NCBI GenBank assembly: GCA_036501025.1
Contig: DASYBB010000237.1
Coordinates: 5,304-69,303 of the forward strand
Reading direction: 5' to 3'
Length of the DNA: 64,000 bases
Origin: DASUBV01 sp036501025
GTDB taxonomy: Bacteria; Actinomycetota; Actinomycetes; Streptosporangiales; Streptosporangiaceae
Position numbers and translations under genes: made by a program. The notes beneath the pieces are model-generated. The model was given only the letters and a program-made list of their open reading frames with translations, did not search any database and was not told the origin of the DNA. This document shows, piece after piece, positions 26,012 through 34,377 of this stretch. Each line of letters opens with the position of its first letter. Positions within the stretch are counted from its first letter, which is position 1.

Positions 26012-27412
26012 ATGGCCGCCATGCAGGCCGCAATCACTTCAACGGGAAAACCCATCACCCTGAGCGAGATCATCGCCGAGCAGGAGCGGATCTTCGAGGA
26101 GCGCCAGCCGGAATCACGGCGGCTGGCCGGCCTGGCCGCCGGGTCGCTGGCGGGCGGGGTGACCTCCAGCTGGCAGATCACCCGGCCGCAGCCGGTCTGG
26201 CTCAGCCACGGGCAGGGCTCGAAGATCTACGACGTGGACGGCAACGAGTACGTTGACCTGCACGGCGGCTACGGGGCCGGGCTGGCGGGCCACGGCCACC
26301 CGGCCGTGGTGACGGCGGTCCGCGAGCAGGTCGGGCTGGGCACGCACTTCGCGCAGCCGACCCGGGCGGCGATCGCGGTGGCACAGGAACTGTCGCGCCG
26401 GTTCGGGCTGCCGCAGTGGCGGTTCGCCAACTCCGGCACCGAGGCCACGATGGACGCGGTGCACCTGATGCGGGCCATCACCGGGCGCGACCTCATCATC
26501 AAGGTCGAGGGCTGCTACCACGGCCACCACGACTCGGTGCAGGTCTCGGTCTGCCCGGAGGACGACGCCGGCATCGGGCCGGCCCGGCGGCCGCGGGGCG
26601 TCCCGTCGAGCGCCGGGATCCCGCAGGCCATCACCGACCTGACGCTGATCGCCGGCTTCAACGACCTGGCCGCGGTCGAGGCGCTGCTGACCGAGCACCC
26701 AGGCCAGGTGGCCGGCATGATCATCGAGCCGATCATGATGAACGCCGGCATCATCCGCCCGGAGCCCGGTTACCTCGCCGGGCTGACGGACCTCCTGCAC
26801 GCCCACGGGGCGCTGCTCACCTTCGACGAGGTCAAGACCGGGCTGACGGCCGGGCCGGGCGGCGCCACCGGCCTCACCGGCGTCACCGCCGACATCGTGT
26901 GCCTGGCCAAGGCCATCGGCGGCGGCGTCGCGGTGGCCGCGATCGGCGGCAGCGAAGAGGTCATGGCCCACGTGACCAACGGCGACTACGAGATGGTCGG
27001 CACGTTCAACGGGAACCCGCTGGCCATGGCCGCGGCCCGGGCCATGCTGACCGAGGTGGTCACGCCCGAGGCGTACGAGCGGATCGGCCGGCTGCGGCGG
27101 CTGGCCGTCGACGGGCTGGAACGGGAAATCGCCCGGAACGGCCTGAGCGCCCGCGTGGTGGCGGTGGGCGCTAAGGGATGCGTGGAGTTCTCGGCCGAGC
27201 CGGTCCGCGATTTCCGCGGCTTCCTGGGAATCGAGGATTCCTACAGTCATGCGCACTGGCTCTTCCAGCACAACGGCGGAGTGTTCCTGCCGCCGTGGGG
27301 GAAAACCGAGCAATGGCTGATCTCTGTGCAGCACGATGAGGCGGACATCCAGCGTTTCGTATCGAACTTCGCTGCCTTCGCCGCGGCTGTCGCCCCGGCC
27401 GACGTAGATTAA
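26012..27412 (+). CDS. Class III PLP aminotransferase (glutamate-1-semialdehyde aminomutase-like)
   Basis: A 466-residue fold-type I PLP enzyme. Landmarks: YDVDGNEYVDLHGGYGAGLA, then HPAVVTAVREQ, ANSGTEATMDAVHLMRAITG, KVEGCYHGHHDSVQVSV, LLTFDEVKTG (PLP-ring Asp) and CLAKAIGGGVAVAAIGG, in which the Lys is the Schiff-base residue. The resemblance to HemL is strong, but context (a degradation regulon, no tetrapyrrole genes) argues for a catabolic omega-transaminase or aminomutase acting on an amino acid or amine. ATG 26012 has GAGGAG seven bases upstream. It is transcribed alone from operator A; the ABC operon follows with operator B. Confidence 0.88.
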   Translation: MAAMQAAITSTGKPITLSEIIAEQERIFEERQPESRRLAGLAAGSLAGGVTSSWQITRPQPVWLSHGQGSKIYDVDGNEYVDLHGGYGAGLAGHGHPAVVTAVREQVGLGTHFAQPTRAAIAVAQELSRRFGLPQWRFANSGTEATMDAVHLMRAITGRDLIIKVEGCYHGHHDSVQVSVCPEDDAGIGPARRPRGVPSSAGIPQAITDLTLIAGFNDLAAVEALLTEHPGQVAGMIIEPIMMNAGIIRPEPGYLAGLTDLLHAHGALLTFDEVKTGLTAGPGGATGLTGVTADIVCLAKAIGGGVAVAAIGGSEEVMAHVTNGDYEMVGTFNGNPLAMAAARAMLTEVVTPEAYERIGRLRRLAVDGLEREIARNGLSARVVAVGAKGCVEFSAEPVRDFRGFLGIEDSYSHAHWLFQHNGGVFLPPWGKTEQWLISVQHDEADIQRFVSNFAAFAAAVAPADVD

Positions 27413-27465
27413 AAAACGATCTCGGCCCTTGCGCTGGCCGCCCGGCAAGTGTAGTCATGTGCAGG

Positions 27466-27493
27466 TATAGGACGACTGATCGACTGTTCAGTC
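27466..27493 (+). promoter_or_regulatory. Operator B (ABC transporter operon), atypical spacing
   Basis: GACTGA at 27474-27479 and TCAGTC at 27488-27493 are the same half-sites as in operators A, C and D, but separated by eight bases instead of four; the inner part GACTGTTCAGTC forms a shorter palindrome. A -10-like TATAGG lies at 27466-27471. It is 36 bases upstream of the solute-binding-protein gene. Confidence 0.6.
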
Positions 27494-27528
27494 AGGGAGC
27501 TTGATCCTCGTCCGAGGAGGGGGGGTCG

Positions 27529-28788
27529 ATGCACCCTCGCGAGGGCTGGCAGCCCGACGGGCGCCGCCGGGTGCGCGGGCTCTCCCGCCGCGCCGCCCTG
27601 CAGCGCGGCGCCGCGGCGGCCCTGCTGGCGGGCGGGGCGGGCAGCGTGCTGGACGCGTGCGCCCCGTTCCTGACCGGCGGCACGACGGTGCCGCTGCCGC
27701 GGCCGAGCAACCCGGTGAGCTGGCCCACCACGCAGAACAAGCCGATCGAGGACGGCCTCGACATCGAGCCGGGCGCCACCCTGCAGATCTTCAACTGGGT
27801 CGCGTACCTCAATCAGGCGTGCGTGAACAGCTTCGCCAAGAAGTACAAGTGCAAGGTCGTCGTGACCACGTTCAACACGATGGACGAGGCCCTGTCCAAG
27901 CTGCGCAGCGGGCTGTCGTTCGACGTGTTCATGGGCGTCACCGTCGACGTGCTGGGCCAGCTGATCGAGTCGAGGCTGATCCAGCCGCTGAACCACAGCT
28001 ACCTGCCGAACATCACCCAGGCCTGGTCGGACTTCACCGACCCGTTCTATGACCAGGGCTGGAAGTACACCGTCCCGTACACGATTTACACGACGGGCGT
28101 CTCCTGGCGCAAGGACCTGGTCCACGAGAACCCGTATGCCATGGCCAACGGGTACACGATGCCGTGGAATCCCAAGTACAAGGGCAAGATCGCGATCCTC
28201 GATGACTACCGCGAGGGCATCAGCCTGGGGCTGATGAAGAACGGGATCTTCAACCTGAACGCCACCCGCAAGGACCAGATCGACCTGTCCCGGCAGAGCC
28301 TGCAGGACCTGCGCAGCCTGGTCAACGTGCACATCGACAACAACGACTACACCGAGATCCCCGACGGGCAGACGTGGATCCACACGGCCTGGTCGGGCGA
28401 CATGGCGGCGGCGCCGTCGTACATGCCCAAGGGGGTGCCGGTCGAGGTGGTGGGCTACTGGTTCCCCGCTGACGGGCGCGGGCCGGTGGCCAACGACACC
28501 AACACGGTGCTGCGCTCGGCCAAGAACCCGGTGCTGGCCCACGCGTTCCTCAACTACATGCTGGACCTGCACAACGTGCTGGAGAACATCAGCTGGAACG
28601 GGTACATGCAGCCGCTCACGCAGGTCACGCCGCAGCGGCTGGTGACTGAGAAGATCCTGCCGCCCAGCCTGATGTCCACGGCGGTGCTGCCGTCCTACTT
28701 CCGGCGCGGCGTGGCCGAGCTGCAGCTGCCGGTCGACGCCGACGCGCTGTGGCAGCAGGCGTGGCTCGTCGTGAGCAACGGGATCTGA
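27529..28788 (+). CDS. Pot-type ABC transporter solute-binding lipoprotein
   Basis: A 419-residue extracellular binding protein of the spermidine/putrescine (PotD) family. The N-terminus has a twin-arginine motif LSRRAALQRG followed by a hydrophobic stretch and a lipobox-like VLDAC, so it is probably a Tat-exported lipoprotein. The mature part contains LQIFNWVAYLNQACVNSFAK, VPYTIYTTGVSWRKDL and AWSGDMAAAP, all typical of PotD relatives. The ligand should be a cationic or amine compound; which one is not evident. A GAGGAGGGGG site precedes ATG 27529. The two permease genes follow almost without gaps. Confidence 0.9.
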   Translation: MHPREGWQPDGRRRVRGLSRRAALQRGAAAALLAGGAGSVLDACAPFLTGGTTVPLPRPSNPVSWPTTQNKPIEDGLDIEPGATLQIFNWVAYLNQACVNSFAKKYKCKVVVTTFNTMDEALSKLRSGLSFDVFMGVTVDVLGQLIESRLIQPLNHSYLPNITQAWSDFTDPFYDQGWKYTVPYTIYTTGVSWRKDLVHENPYAMANGYTMPWNPKYKGKIAILDDYREGISLGLMKNGIFNLNATRKDQIDLSRQSLQDLRSLVNVHIDNNDYTEIPDGQTWIHTAWSGDMAAAPSYMPKGVPVEVVGYWFPADGRGPVANDTNTVLRSAKNPVLAHAFLNYMLDLHNVLENISWNGYMQPLTQVTPQRLVTEKILPPSLMSTAVLPSYFRRGVAELQLPVDADALWQQAWLVVSNGI

Positions 28789-28790
28789 CG

Positions 28791-29747
28791 ATGGTCCACT
28801 ACGCGCCCCAGCCCGAGCCCGGTGCCAAGCGGCCGCCCCAGCGGTCCGACGCCACCCGGCAGTCCAGGACGTTCTGGGTGCTGCTCGCGGCGCCCGGCGT
28901 CGTGTGGCTGGCCGTGCTGTTCATCGTCCCGTTCTACGCCGTGCTGGCCATCGGCGAGGGCAAGCTGAACCGGCTGTTCGAGTCGCCGGTGGCCGTCTAC
29001 AACCCGCTGCACTGGAGCTCGGCCAACCTGACCAATGTCTGGCACGACCTGTTCGGCTCGGGCTCGTTCGCCGGGCCGATCGTGATCCGGACCATCGTCT
29101 ACGTGGCCGTGGCGTCGCTGCTGTGCCTGGTCATCGGCTACCCGGCGGCGTACTTCGTGAGCCGGTTCGCCGGCCGCCGCAAGGGCCTGTTCCTGGTCCT
29201 GCTGATCGCCCCGTTCTGGATCAGCTTCATGATGCGGATGCTGGCCTGGATCGACCTGCTGCAGGTCAACGGCTACGTCAACAAGGTGCTGACGTCGCTG
29301 CACATCATCAGCACGCCGGTGAACTGGCTGGGCGGCAACCCGGTGACGGTCATCCTGGGACTGGTCTACGGCTACATCCCGTACCTGATCCTGGTCCTGT
29401 TCGCCGGGCTCGACCGGATCGACCCGTCGCTGATCGAGGCCGGCCGGGACCTGGGGCTGGGCCGGATGCAGACGTTCTGGCGGGTCACGCTGCCGCTGTC
29501 CCGGCAGCCGATCCTGACCGGCATGCTGATCACGGTGCTGCCGATGATCGGCGACTACTTCACCAACCAGCTGCTGTCGGGGGCGGCCAACACCTCGATG
29601 ATCGGCAACCTGATCCAGGGCCAGCTCGGCACGCCCGGCCTGCAGGGGCAGGGCGCCATCTTGTCGCTGCTGCTCCTGCTCGTCCTGCTGGCCCCGATGA
29701 TCTACTACGTGCGGTCCACCAACCGCGTGGCCCGGGAGGCGGGATGA
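28791..29747 (+). CDS. ABC transporter permease, PotB-like
   Basis: A 318-residue inner-membrane permease with six TMs, the first being FWVLLAAPGVVWLAVLFIV. The EAA loop that contacts the ATPase is LIEAGRDLGLGRMQTFWRVT (about residue 220). ATG 28791 is two bases after the stop of the binding-protein gene, so translation is coupled; the in-frame GTG upstream lies within that gene. Its stop overlaps the next start (ATGA). Confidence 0.9.
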   Translation: MVHYAPQPEPGAKRPPQRSDATRQSRTFWVLLAAPGVVWLAVLFIVPFYAVLAIGEGKLNRLFESPVAVYNPLHWSSANLTNVWHDLFGSGSFAGPIVIRTIVYVAVASLLCLVIGYPAAYFVSRFAGRRKGLFLVLLIAPFWISFMMRMLAWIDLLQVNGYVNKVLTSLHIISTPVNWLGGNPVTVILGLVYGYIPYLILVLFAGLDRIDPSLIEAGRDLGLGRMQTFWRVTLPLSRQPILTGMLITVLPMIGDYFTNQLLSGAANTSMIGNLIQGQLGTPGLQGQGAILSLLLLLVLLAPMIYYVRSTNRVAREAG

Positions 29748-30688
29748 CCAGTGTCTCGACGCCCGCCCGGGCGTCGTCCCCGGACGCGGCCGGCGCCCCG
29801 GCGGCCCGGCGGCGGGCGCCGTGGCGCAACCCGTGGCGGCACCCGTGGTTCCTGGAGGGCTTCACCTGGCTCTACCTGGTCTGGTCCCTGGCCCCGATCG
29901 CCATCGCCGTGCTGTTCTCGTTCAACAACGGCAAGTCGCAGGCGACCTACCAGGGGCTGTCGTTCCGCTGGTACTGGGGCGACCCGGTCAACTCGGTGTG
30001 GCACAACCCGCAGCTCCAGAGCGCGGTGTTCACCACGCTCAGGCTGTCGGCCTACACGACCCTGATCGCGGTGCCGATCGGCGTCGCGTTCGCGCTCGGC
30101 ATCAACCGGTGGCGGGGCCGGATCCCGTCCAGCTTCAACTTCATCATGATCCTGTCGTTCGTGGTCCCCGAGCTGATCTTCGGCGTGGCCATGTTCTTCG
30201 TCTTCACCAGGCTGTTCACCGGCATCCAGGTCGGCACGCTGGCCGAGGTGCTCGGCCTGGTGACCTGGAACGTGAGCTGGCCGGCGATCCTGGTCCAGGC
30301 CCGGCTGGCCGGCCTCGGGCGGCAGTACGAGGAGGCCGCGGCCGACCTCGGCGCCACCCAGTTCCAGACCATGCGCCGGGTCATGATGCCGCTGCTGGCC
30401 CCGGCCATCTTCGCCAGCGCGATCCTGGTCTTCTCCGGCGTCATCGACGACTTCGTGATCGTCGACCTGCTGTCGTCGAACGCGAGCAACACCCCGATGT
30501 CAGTGATCATCTACTCGACCCAGCACGGCGGCAACGGCGGCCCGGCGCTGAACGCGCTGGCCACCATCATGCTGGTGTTCTCGTTCGTGGTCGCGGCGGT
30601 GGGCTACGCGGGCTACCGGTTCATGACCCGCGGGGAGCGGATCGACGGCAAGCAGGCCCTGGCCACGATCGCCGGGGCCGAGGGATAG
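29744..30688 (+). CDS. ABC transporter permease, PotC-like
   Basis: A 314-residue permease with six TMs after a charged N-terminus of about 35 residues. The EAA loop is YEEAAADLGATQFQTMRRVM. ATG 29744 overlaps the preceding stop by four bases. It is the last gene of the plus-strand ABC operon; the matching ATPase is encoded convergently downstream. Together with the PotB-like permease it forms the membrane channel. Confidence 0.9.
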   Translation: MTSVSTPARASSPDAAGAPAARRRAPWRNPWRHPWFLEGFTWLYLVWSLAPIAIAVLFSFNNGKSQATYQGLSFRWYWGDPVNSVWHNPQLQSAVFTTLRLSAYTTLIAVPIGVAFALGINRWRGRIPSSFNFIMILSFVVPELIFGVAMFFVFTRLFTGIQVGTLAEVLGLVTWNVSWPAILVQARLAGLGRQYEEAAADLGATQFQTMRRVMMPLLAPAIFASAILVFSGVIDDFVIVDLLSSNASNTPMSVIIYSTQHGGNGGPALNALATIMLVFSFVVAAVGYAGYRFMTRGERIDGKQALATIAGAEG

Positions 30689-30690
30689 GG

Positions 30691-30729
30691 CGCCGGGACC
30701 ACCCACACGAAACGGGGCCGTGCCCGGCG
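30691..30729. terminator. Possible bidirectional terminator between convergent ABC genes
   Basis: CGCCGGG at 30691-30697 pairs with CCCGGCG at 30723-30729 (25-base loop), in the 74-base gap between the PotC-like and PotA-like genes. No U-tract; assigned by position. Confidence 0.35.
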
Positions 30730-30762
30730 GGCTGGTTTCTCAGCAGCTGACGCTGGCCCGCC

Positions 30763-31887
30763 TTAGACGCTGGCCTGCTCGGACTCCGCGGCCGCCTCGT
30801 CGGCCACCTGGCCGCCGCCGCCCAGCACCCGCAGCGCGTCCGGCGCCAGGAACGCGTGCACCGGCGTGCCCTGCCCGAAGGCGGCCGGGCTGCCGTCGTT
30901 CTGCAGCACCGCCTGCAGGTCGGCCCCGGCCGCCAGGCGCAGGAAGATCTGCGTCGACGAGCCCAGGTAGACCAGCCGCTCGACCATCGCGGGCACCCGG
31001 TTGGGGCCGGGCGAGCCGAACTCCTCGATCTTGACCCGCTCGGGGCGGATCACCGCGTGCGAGCGGTCCGGGGCGTCGTCGCCGCCGTGCTCCACGGTCA
31101 GCACCGTCTCGCCCAGCCGGGCCTGGCACCGCGAGCCGGGGCCGCGCTCGACGATGTCCACCGCCATCAGGTTGGACACGCCGAGGAAGTCGGCCACGTA
31201 GGTGTCGGCCGGCCCCTCGTAGACCGCGCTCGGCGTGCCGATCTGGACGATCTGGCCGTCGCGCATGACGGCCAGCCGGTCGGACATGGTGAGCGCTTCC
31301 TCCTGGTCGTGCGTGACGTACAGGAAGGTGATGCCGACCTGCTCCTGGAGCGCCTTGAGCTCGACCTTGAGCGAGCGCCGCAGCTTGGCGTCCAGCGCGC
31401 CCAGCGGCTCGTCCAGCAGCAGCACCGACGGCTGCAGGACCAGGGCGCGGGCCAGCGCGACCCGCTGCTGCTGGCCGCCCGACAGCTGGGCCGGCCGCCG
31501 CTTCCGCAGCGACTCCAGCTTGACCAGCTCCAGGGCCGCGCCGACCCGGCTGGCCAGCTCGGCGGCGGGCAGCTTGCGGTTGCGCAGGCCGAAGGCCACG
31601 TTGTCGAACACGGTCAGGAACGGGAACAGCGCGTAGCTCTGGAAGACGGTGTTGACGTTGCGCTTGTGCGGCGGGACGCCCGAGACATCGACCCCGTCGA
31701 GCAGGATCTGGCCCGCCGTCGGCTGCTCGAAGCCGGCGATCAGCCGCAGCGTGGTGGTCTTGCCGCACCCCGACGGACCGAGCAGGGAGAAGAACTCGCC
31801 GCTGGCGATCTGCAGGTGGATATCGTCGACGGCCGTCTCGGCGAAGCGCTTGGTCAGCCCGACCAGCTCAATGCGACCACCAGCCAT
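30763..31887 (-). CDS. ABC transporter ATPase, PotA-like
   Basis: A 374-residue nucleotide-binding subunit. Walker A is GPSGCGKTTTLR, signature LSGGQQQRVALARAL, Walker B LLLDEPLGALD, H-loop YVTHDQEEALTMSDR. A C-terminal TOBE domain (about residues 240-360) is typical of MOI/CUT1-type importers. It should power the adjacent PotB/PotC-like permeases. It is encoded on the opposite strand, nine bases after the TetR gene, so regulator and ATPase share one transcript, an unusual split of an importer between two transcription units. Confidence 0.92.
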   Translation of the reverse strand: MAGGRIELVGLTKRFAETAVDDIHLQIASGEFFSLLGPSGCGKTTTLRLIAGFEQPTAGQILLDGVDVSGVPPHKRNVNTVFQSYALFPFLTVFDNVAFGLRNRKLPAAELASRVGAALELVKLESLRKRRPAQLSGGQQQRVALARALVLQPSVLLLDEPLGALDAKLRRSLKVELKALQEQVGITFLYVTHDQEEALTMSDRLAVMRDGQIVQIGTPSAVYEGPADTYVADFLGVSNLMAVDIVERGPGSRCQARLGETVLTVEHGGDDAPDRSHAVIRPERVKIEEFGSPGPNRVPAMVERLVYLGSSTQIFLRLAAGADLQAVLQNDGSPAAFGQGTPVHAFLAPDALRVLGGGGQVADEAAAESEQASV

Positions 31888-31896
31888 GGCGGGTCC

Positions 31897-32571
31897 CTAC
31901 CCTTCCGCGTGATCTCCCGGGGCCGGCCGGCCGCGCCCGGGGGTCCAGGCGAACCCGAGCCGGTCGGCGACGAACTGCATGCTGAGCTCGAACGCGCCCA
32001 CGGGATCCACCACGGGGTCCTCCAGGGCGATCTGCACCGTCAGGCCGTCCAGCAGGCCGGTCAGGGTGACGGCGAAGCCGCGGGCGTCGACCGGGCTGAA
32101 CTCGCCCGCGGCCTGCCCGGTCAGGACCAGGCCGGCGATCTCGTCCCGCCAGCGCTCGTCGGACTTGCGCCGGACGGTGGCCACCGCCTCGTTGCGGGCC
32201 GCCTGGGACCAGAAGTCCAGCCACAGCGCCCAGCTGCTGCCGGGCTCCGGGTCGGCCTCGGGCAGGCAGCTCATCGCGACGATCTCCTCGATCCGCGAAG
32301 CGGCCGTCGGCAGCTCGGCCATGCGCCGCTGGCCGACCGCGTACCAGGCGTCCTCGTACCGCCGGATGGCCTCGGTGAGCAGCTGGTCCTTGGTCTTGAA
32401 GTAGTAGATGACCAGGGCCGGGCTGACGCCCGCCCGCTCCGCGACGTCGGCGATCCGCGTGTCGGCGTAACCGCGCTCGGAGATGACCTCGAGCGCAGCG
32501 GCCAGCATCTGGGCACGCCGCTGCTCGGCGGTGCCCGTCGCGCCGGCGTCGTCGCCGGACCGGTCTGTCAT
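31897..32571 (-). CDS. TetR family transcriptional regulator, probable master regulator of the cluster
   Basis: A 224-residue TetR repressor. The HTH is at about residues 20-70: MLAAALEVISERGYADTRIA, then DVAERAGVSPALVIYYFKTK. The rest is an all-helical ligand domain (WALWLDFWSQAARNEA) resembling BetI-type regulators. ATG 32571 is chosen because AGAGGAA lies eight bases upstream; ATGs at 32592 and 32589 lack a site. It is the only regulator inside the 26-42 kb cluster, and five copies of a TetR-like palindrome lie on the cluster's promoters, so it is the natural candidate to bind them. The nearest (operator C) is about 110 bases upstream. Confidence 0.88.
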   Translation of the reverse strand: MTDRSGDDAGATGTAEQRRAQMLAAALEVISERGYADTRIADVAERAGVSPALVIYYFKTKDQLLTEAIRRYEDAWYAVGQRRMAELPTAASRIEEIVAMSCLPEADPEPGSSWALWLDFWSQAARNEAVATVRRKSDERWRDEIAGLVLTGQAAGEFSPVDARGFAVTLTGLLDGLTVQIALEDPVVDPVGAFELSMQFVADRLGFAWTPGRGRPAPGDHAEG

Positions 32572-32654
32572 CGCGGCTGTTCCTCTCATCACGGCCAGGA
32601 TGCCGTATCGGCACTCATTGTGTCGCGATGTCCGCTCTTGAGGCGCTGCGCCTC

Positions 32655-32696
32655 TTGTCGATGACGGTATCAGGTTTCTAGACTGAACATTCAGTC
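32655..32696 (+). promoter_or_regulatory. TetR-regulon promoter and operator C (flavin oxidoreductase/CoA ligase)
   Basis: -35 TTGTCG at 32655-32660, 18-base spacer, -10 TAGACT at 32679-32684. The perfect palindrome apart from its centre, GACTGAACATTCAGTC, is at 32681-32696. It lies in the divergent region between tetR and the oxidoreductase gene, so it may serve both directions. Confidence 0.8.
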
Positions 32697-32730
32697 AATA
32701 CTGGTTTCACCCACACAGTGAGGCGTTTTC

Positions 32731-34377
32731 ATGGCCGCAACGTACGACGCGATCGTGGTGGGCGGCGGGCACAACGGCCTCGTCGCCGCTGCCTACCTGG
32801 CCCGGTCGGGCGCCCGCACCATCGTGCTGGAGGGCCGCGCCAAGACCGGCGGCGCGGCGACGACCGAGGCGCCGTGGCCGGACGCGCCCGAGTTCCGGGT
32901 CACCCGGCTGTCCTACGTGATGAGCCTGCTGCCGCCCACCATCATCCGCGACCTGGACCTGGACCGCCACGGCTACAAGATCTTCCCGATGGGCCCGTAC
33001 TACCAGGCGTTTCCCGAGGGCGGCTCCATCAAGCTGTACGCCGACGACGCCCAGCGCAACCACGACGAGGTGTCGAAGTGGTCCAAGAAGGACGCCGACG
33101 CCATGCCCCGGTGGGACGCGTGGCTGGCCGGGCTGGCCGACGTCCTCGGCCCGCTGCTGCTCACCGTGCCGCCCAACCTGGGCTCGCACCAGGCCCGTGA
33201 CCTGGCCGGGACGCTCCGCCTGGCCTGGCGCAACCGCGGCCTCGACGTGCGCACCATCGGCGACGTGACGCGGCTGATGACCATGAGCATCGCCGACCTG
33301 CTCGACGACTGGTTCGAGTCGGACCAGGTCAAGGGGGCGCTGGCGGTTAACGGCGTGATCGGCACCTGGGCTGGCCCCTACGAGCCGGGCACGGCCTACG
33401 TGATGGCCCACCACTCCATCGGCGACGTCGGCGACGGCCACCTCGGCAACTGGGGCTTCCAGGAGGGCGGCATGGGCGGCGTGTCCAGCGCCATCGAGGC
33501 CGCCGCCCGCAGCTTCGGGGCGCAGGTCCGGACCCAGGCCCGGGTGGCCAAGATCCTGGTCAGCGGGGGCCGGGCGACCGGCGTGGTGCTCGAGAACGGC
33601 GAGGAACTGCACGCCAAGGTCGTGGTCACGACGCTGCACCCCAAGACCGCGTTCCTGGACCAGGTCGGCCGCGAGCACCTGCCCGACGACTTCGCCGCCG
33701 ACATCGACCACTGGAAGACCCGCAGCGGCGTCGTGAAGATCAACCTGGCCCTGTCCGAGCTGCCCGACTTCACCGCCGATCCCGGCTCGCAACTGCAGGA
33801 GCACCACACCGGCTCGGTGGAGATGGCGCCGACCATGGACTACATCGAGCGGGCGTTCCAGGACGCCCGCGAGGGCCGGCCGGCGGTGCGGCCGTTCAGC
33901 GACGGCGTCATCCCGACCGCGTTCGACAAGACCCTGTGCCCGGAGGGCACGCACATCATGTCGCTGTTCACCCAGTGGGTGCCGTCGGACTGGAGCGAGG
34001 AGCCGCACACCGCGGAGCTGGAGGCCTACGCCGACCGCATGATCGACTGCTACACCGAGCTGGCACCCAACTTCAAGGGCTCGATCCTGCACCGCGACAT
34101 CGTCGGCCCGCACGAGATGGAGCAGGAGTACGGCCTGGTCGGCGGCAACATCTTCCACGGCGAGCTGTCGCTGGAGCAGCTGTTCCACATGCGGCCGGCC
34201 CCCGGCTACGCGGACTACCGCACGCCGCTGCCGGGCCTGTACTACGGCAGCTCCGCGACCCACGCGGGCGGCGGCGTGTGCGGCATCCCCGGCTGGCAGG
34301 CGGCCCGGGCCGCCATCGCCGACCGCAAGGCCAGCCGCCGCGCCGGCCCGCTGCGCCGGGTGACCCGGCGCGGATGA
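32731..34377 (+). CDS. NAD(P)/FAD-dependent oxidoreductase, phytoene-dehydrogenase/PYROXD2-like
   Basis: A 548-residue flavoprotein. The N-terminal dinucleotide-binding motif is IVVGGGHNGLVAAAYLARSG, followed by VLEGRAKTGGAATTE. The C-terminal FAD-contact motif appears as YYGSSATHAGGGVCGIPGWQ. This arrangement is that of the CrtI/PYROXD2 branch of amine-oxidase-like flavoenzymes, which oxidise C-C or C-N bonds. There are no carotenoid genes nearby; within this regulon it more likely oxidises an amine or a pathway intermediate. Start ATG 32731. The stop overlaps the ligase start (ATGA). Confidence 0.85.
   Translation: MAATYDAIVVGGGHNGLVAAAYLARSGARTIVLEGRAKTGGAATTEAPWPDAPEFRVTRLSYVMSLLPPTIIRDLDLDRHGYKIFPMGPYYQAFPEGGSIKLYADDAQRNHDEVSKWSKKDADAMPRWDAWLAGLADVLGPLLLTVPPNLGSHQARDLAGTLRLAWRNRGLDVRTIGDVTRLMTMSIADLLDDWFESDQVKGALAVNGVIGTWAGPYEPGTAYVMAHHSIGDVGDGHLGNWGFQEGGMGGVSSAIEAAARSFGAQVRTQARVAKILVSGGRATGVVLENGEELHAKVVVTTLHPKTAFLDQVGREHLPDDFAADIDHWKTRSGVVKINLALSELPDFTADPGSQLQEHHTGSVEMAPTMDYIERAFQDAREGRPAVRPFSDGVIPTAFDKTLCPEGTHIMSLFTQWVPSDWSEEPHTAELEAYADRMIDCYTELAPNFKGSILHRDIVGPHEMEQEYGLVGGNIFHGELSLEQLFHMRPAPGYADYRTPLPGLYYGSSATHAGGGVCGIPGWQAARAAIADRKASRRAGPLRRVTRRG

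Noticed and set aside
26012..27412. hemL (glutamate-1-semialdehyde aminomutase for haem synthesis)
   Set aside because: Strong similarity, but the gene sits under the TetR operator with catabolic genes and there are no other tetrapyrrole genes.
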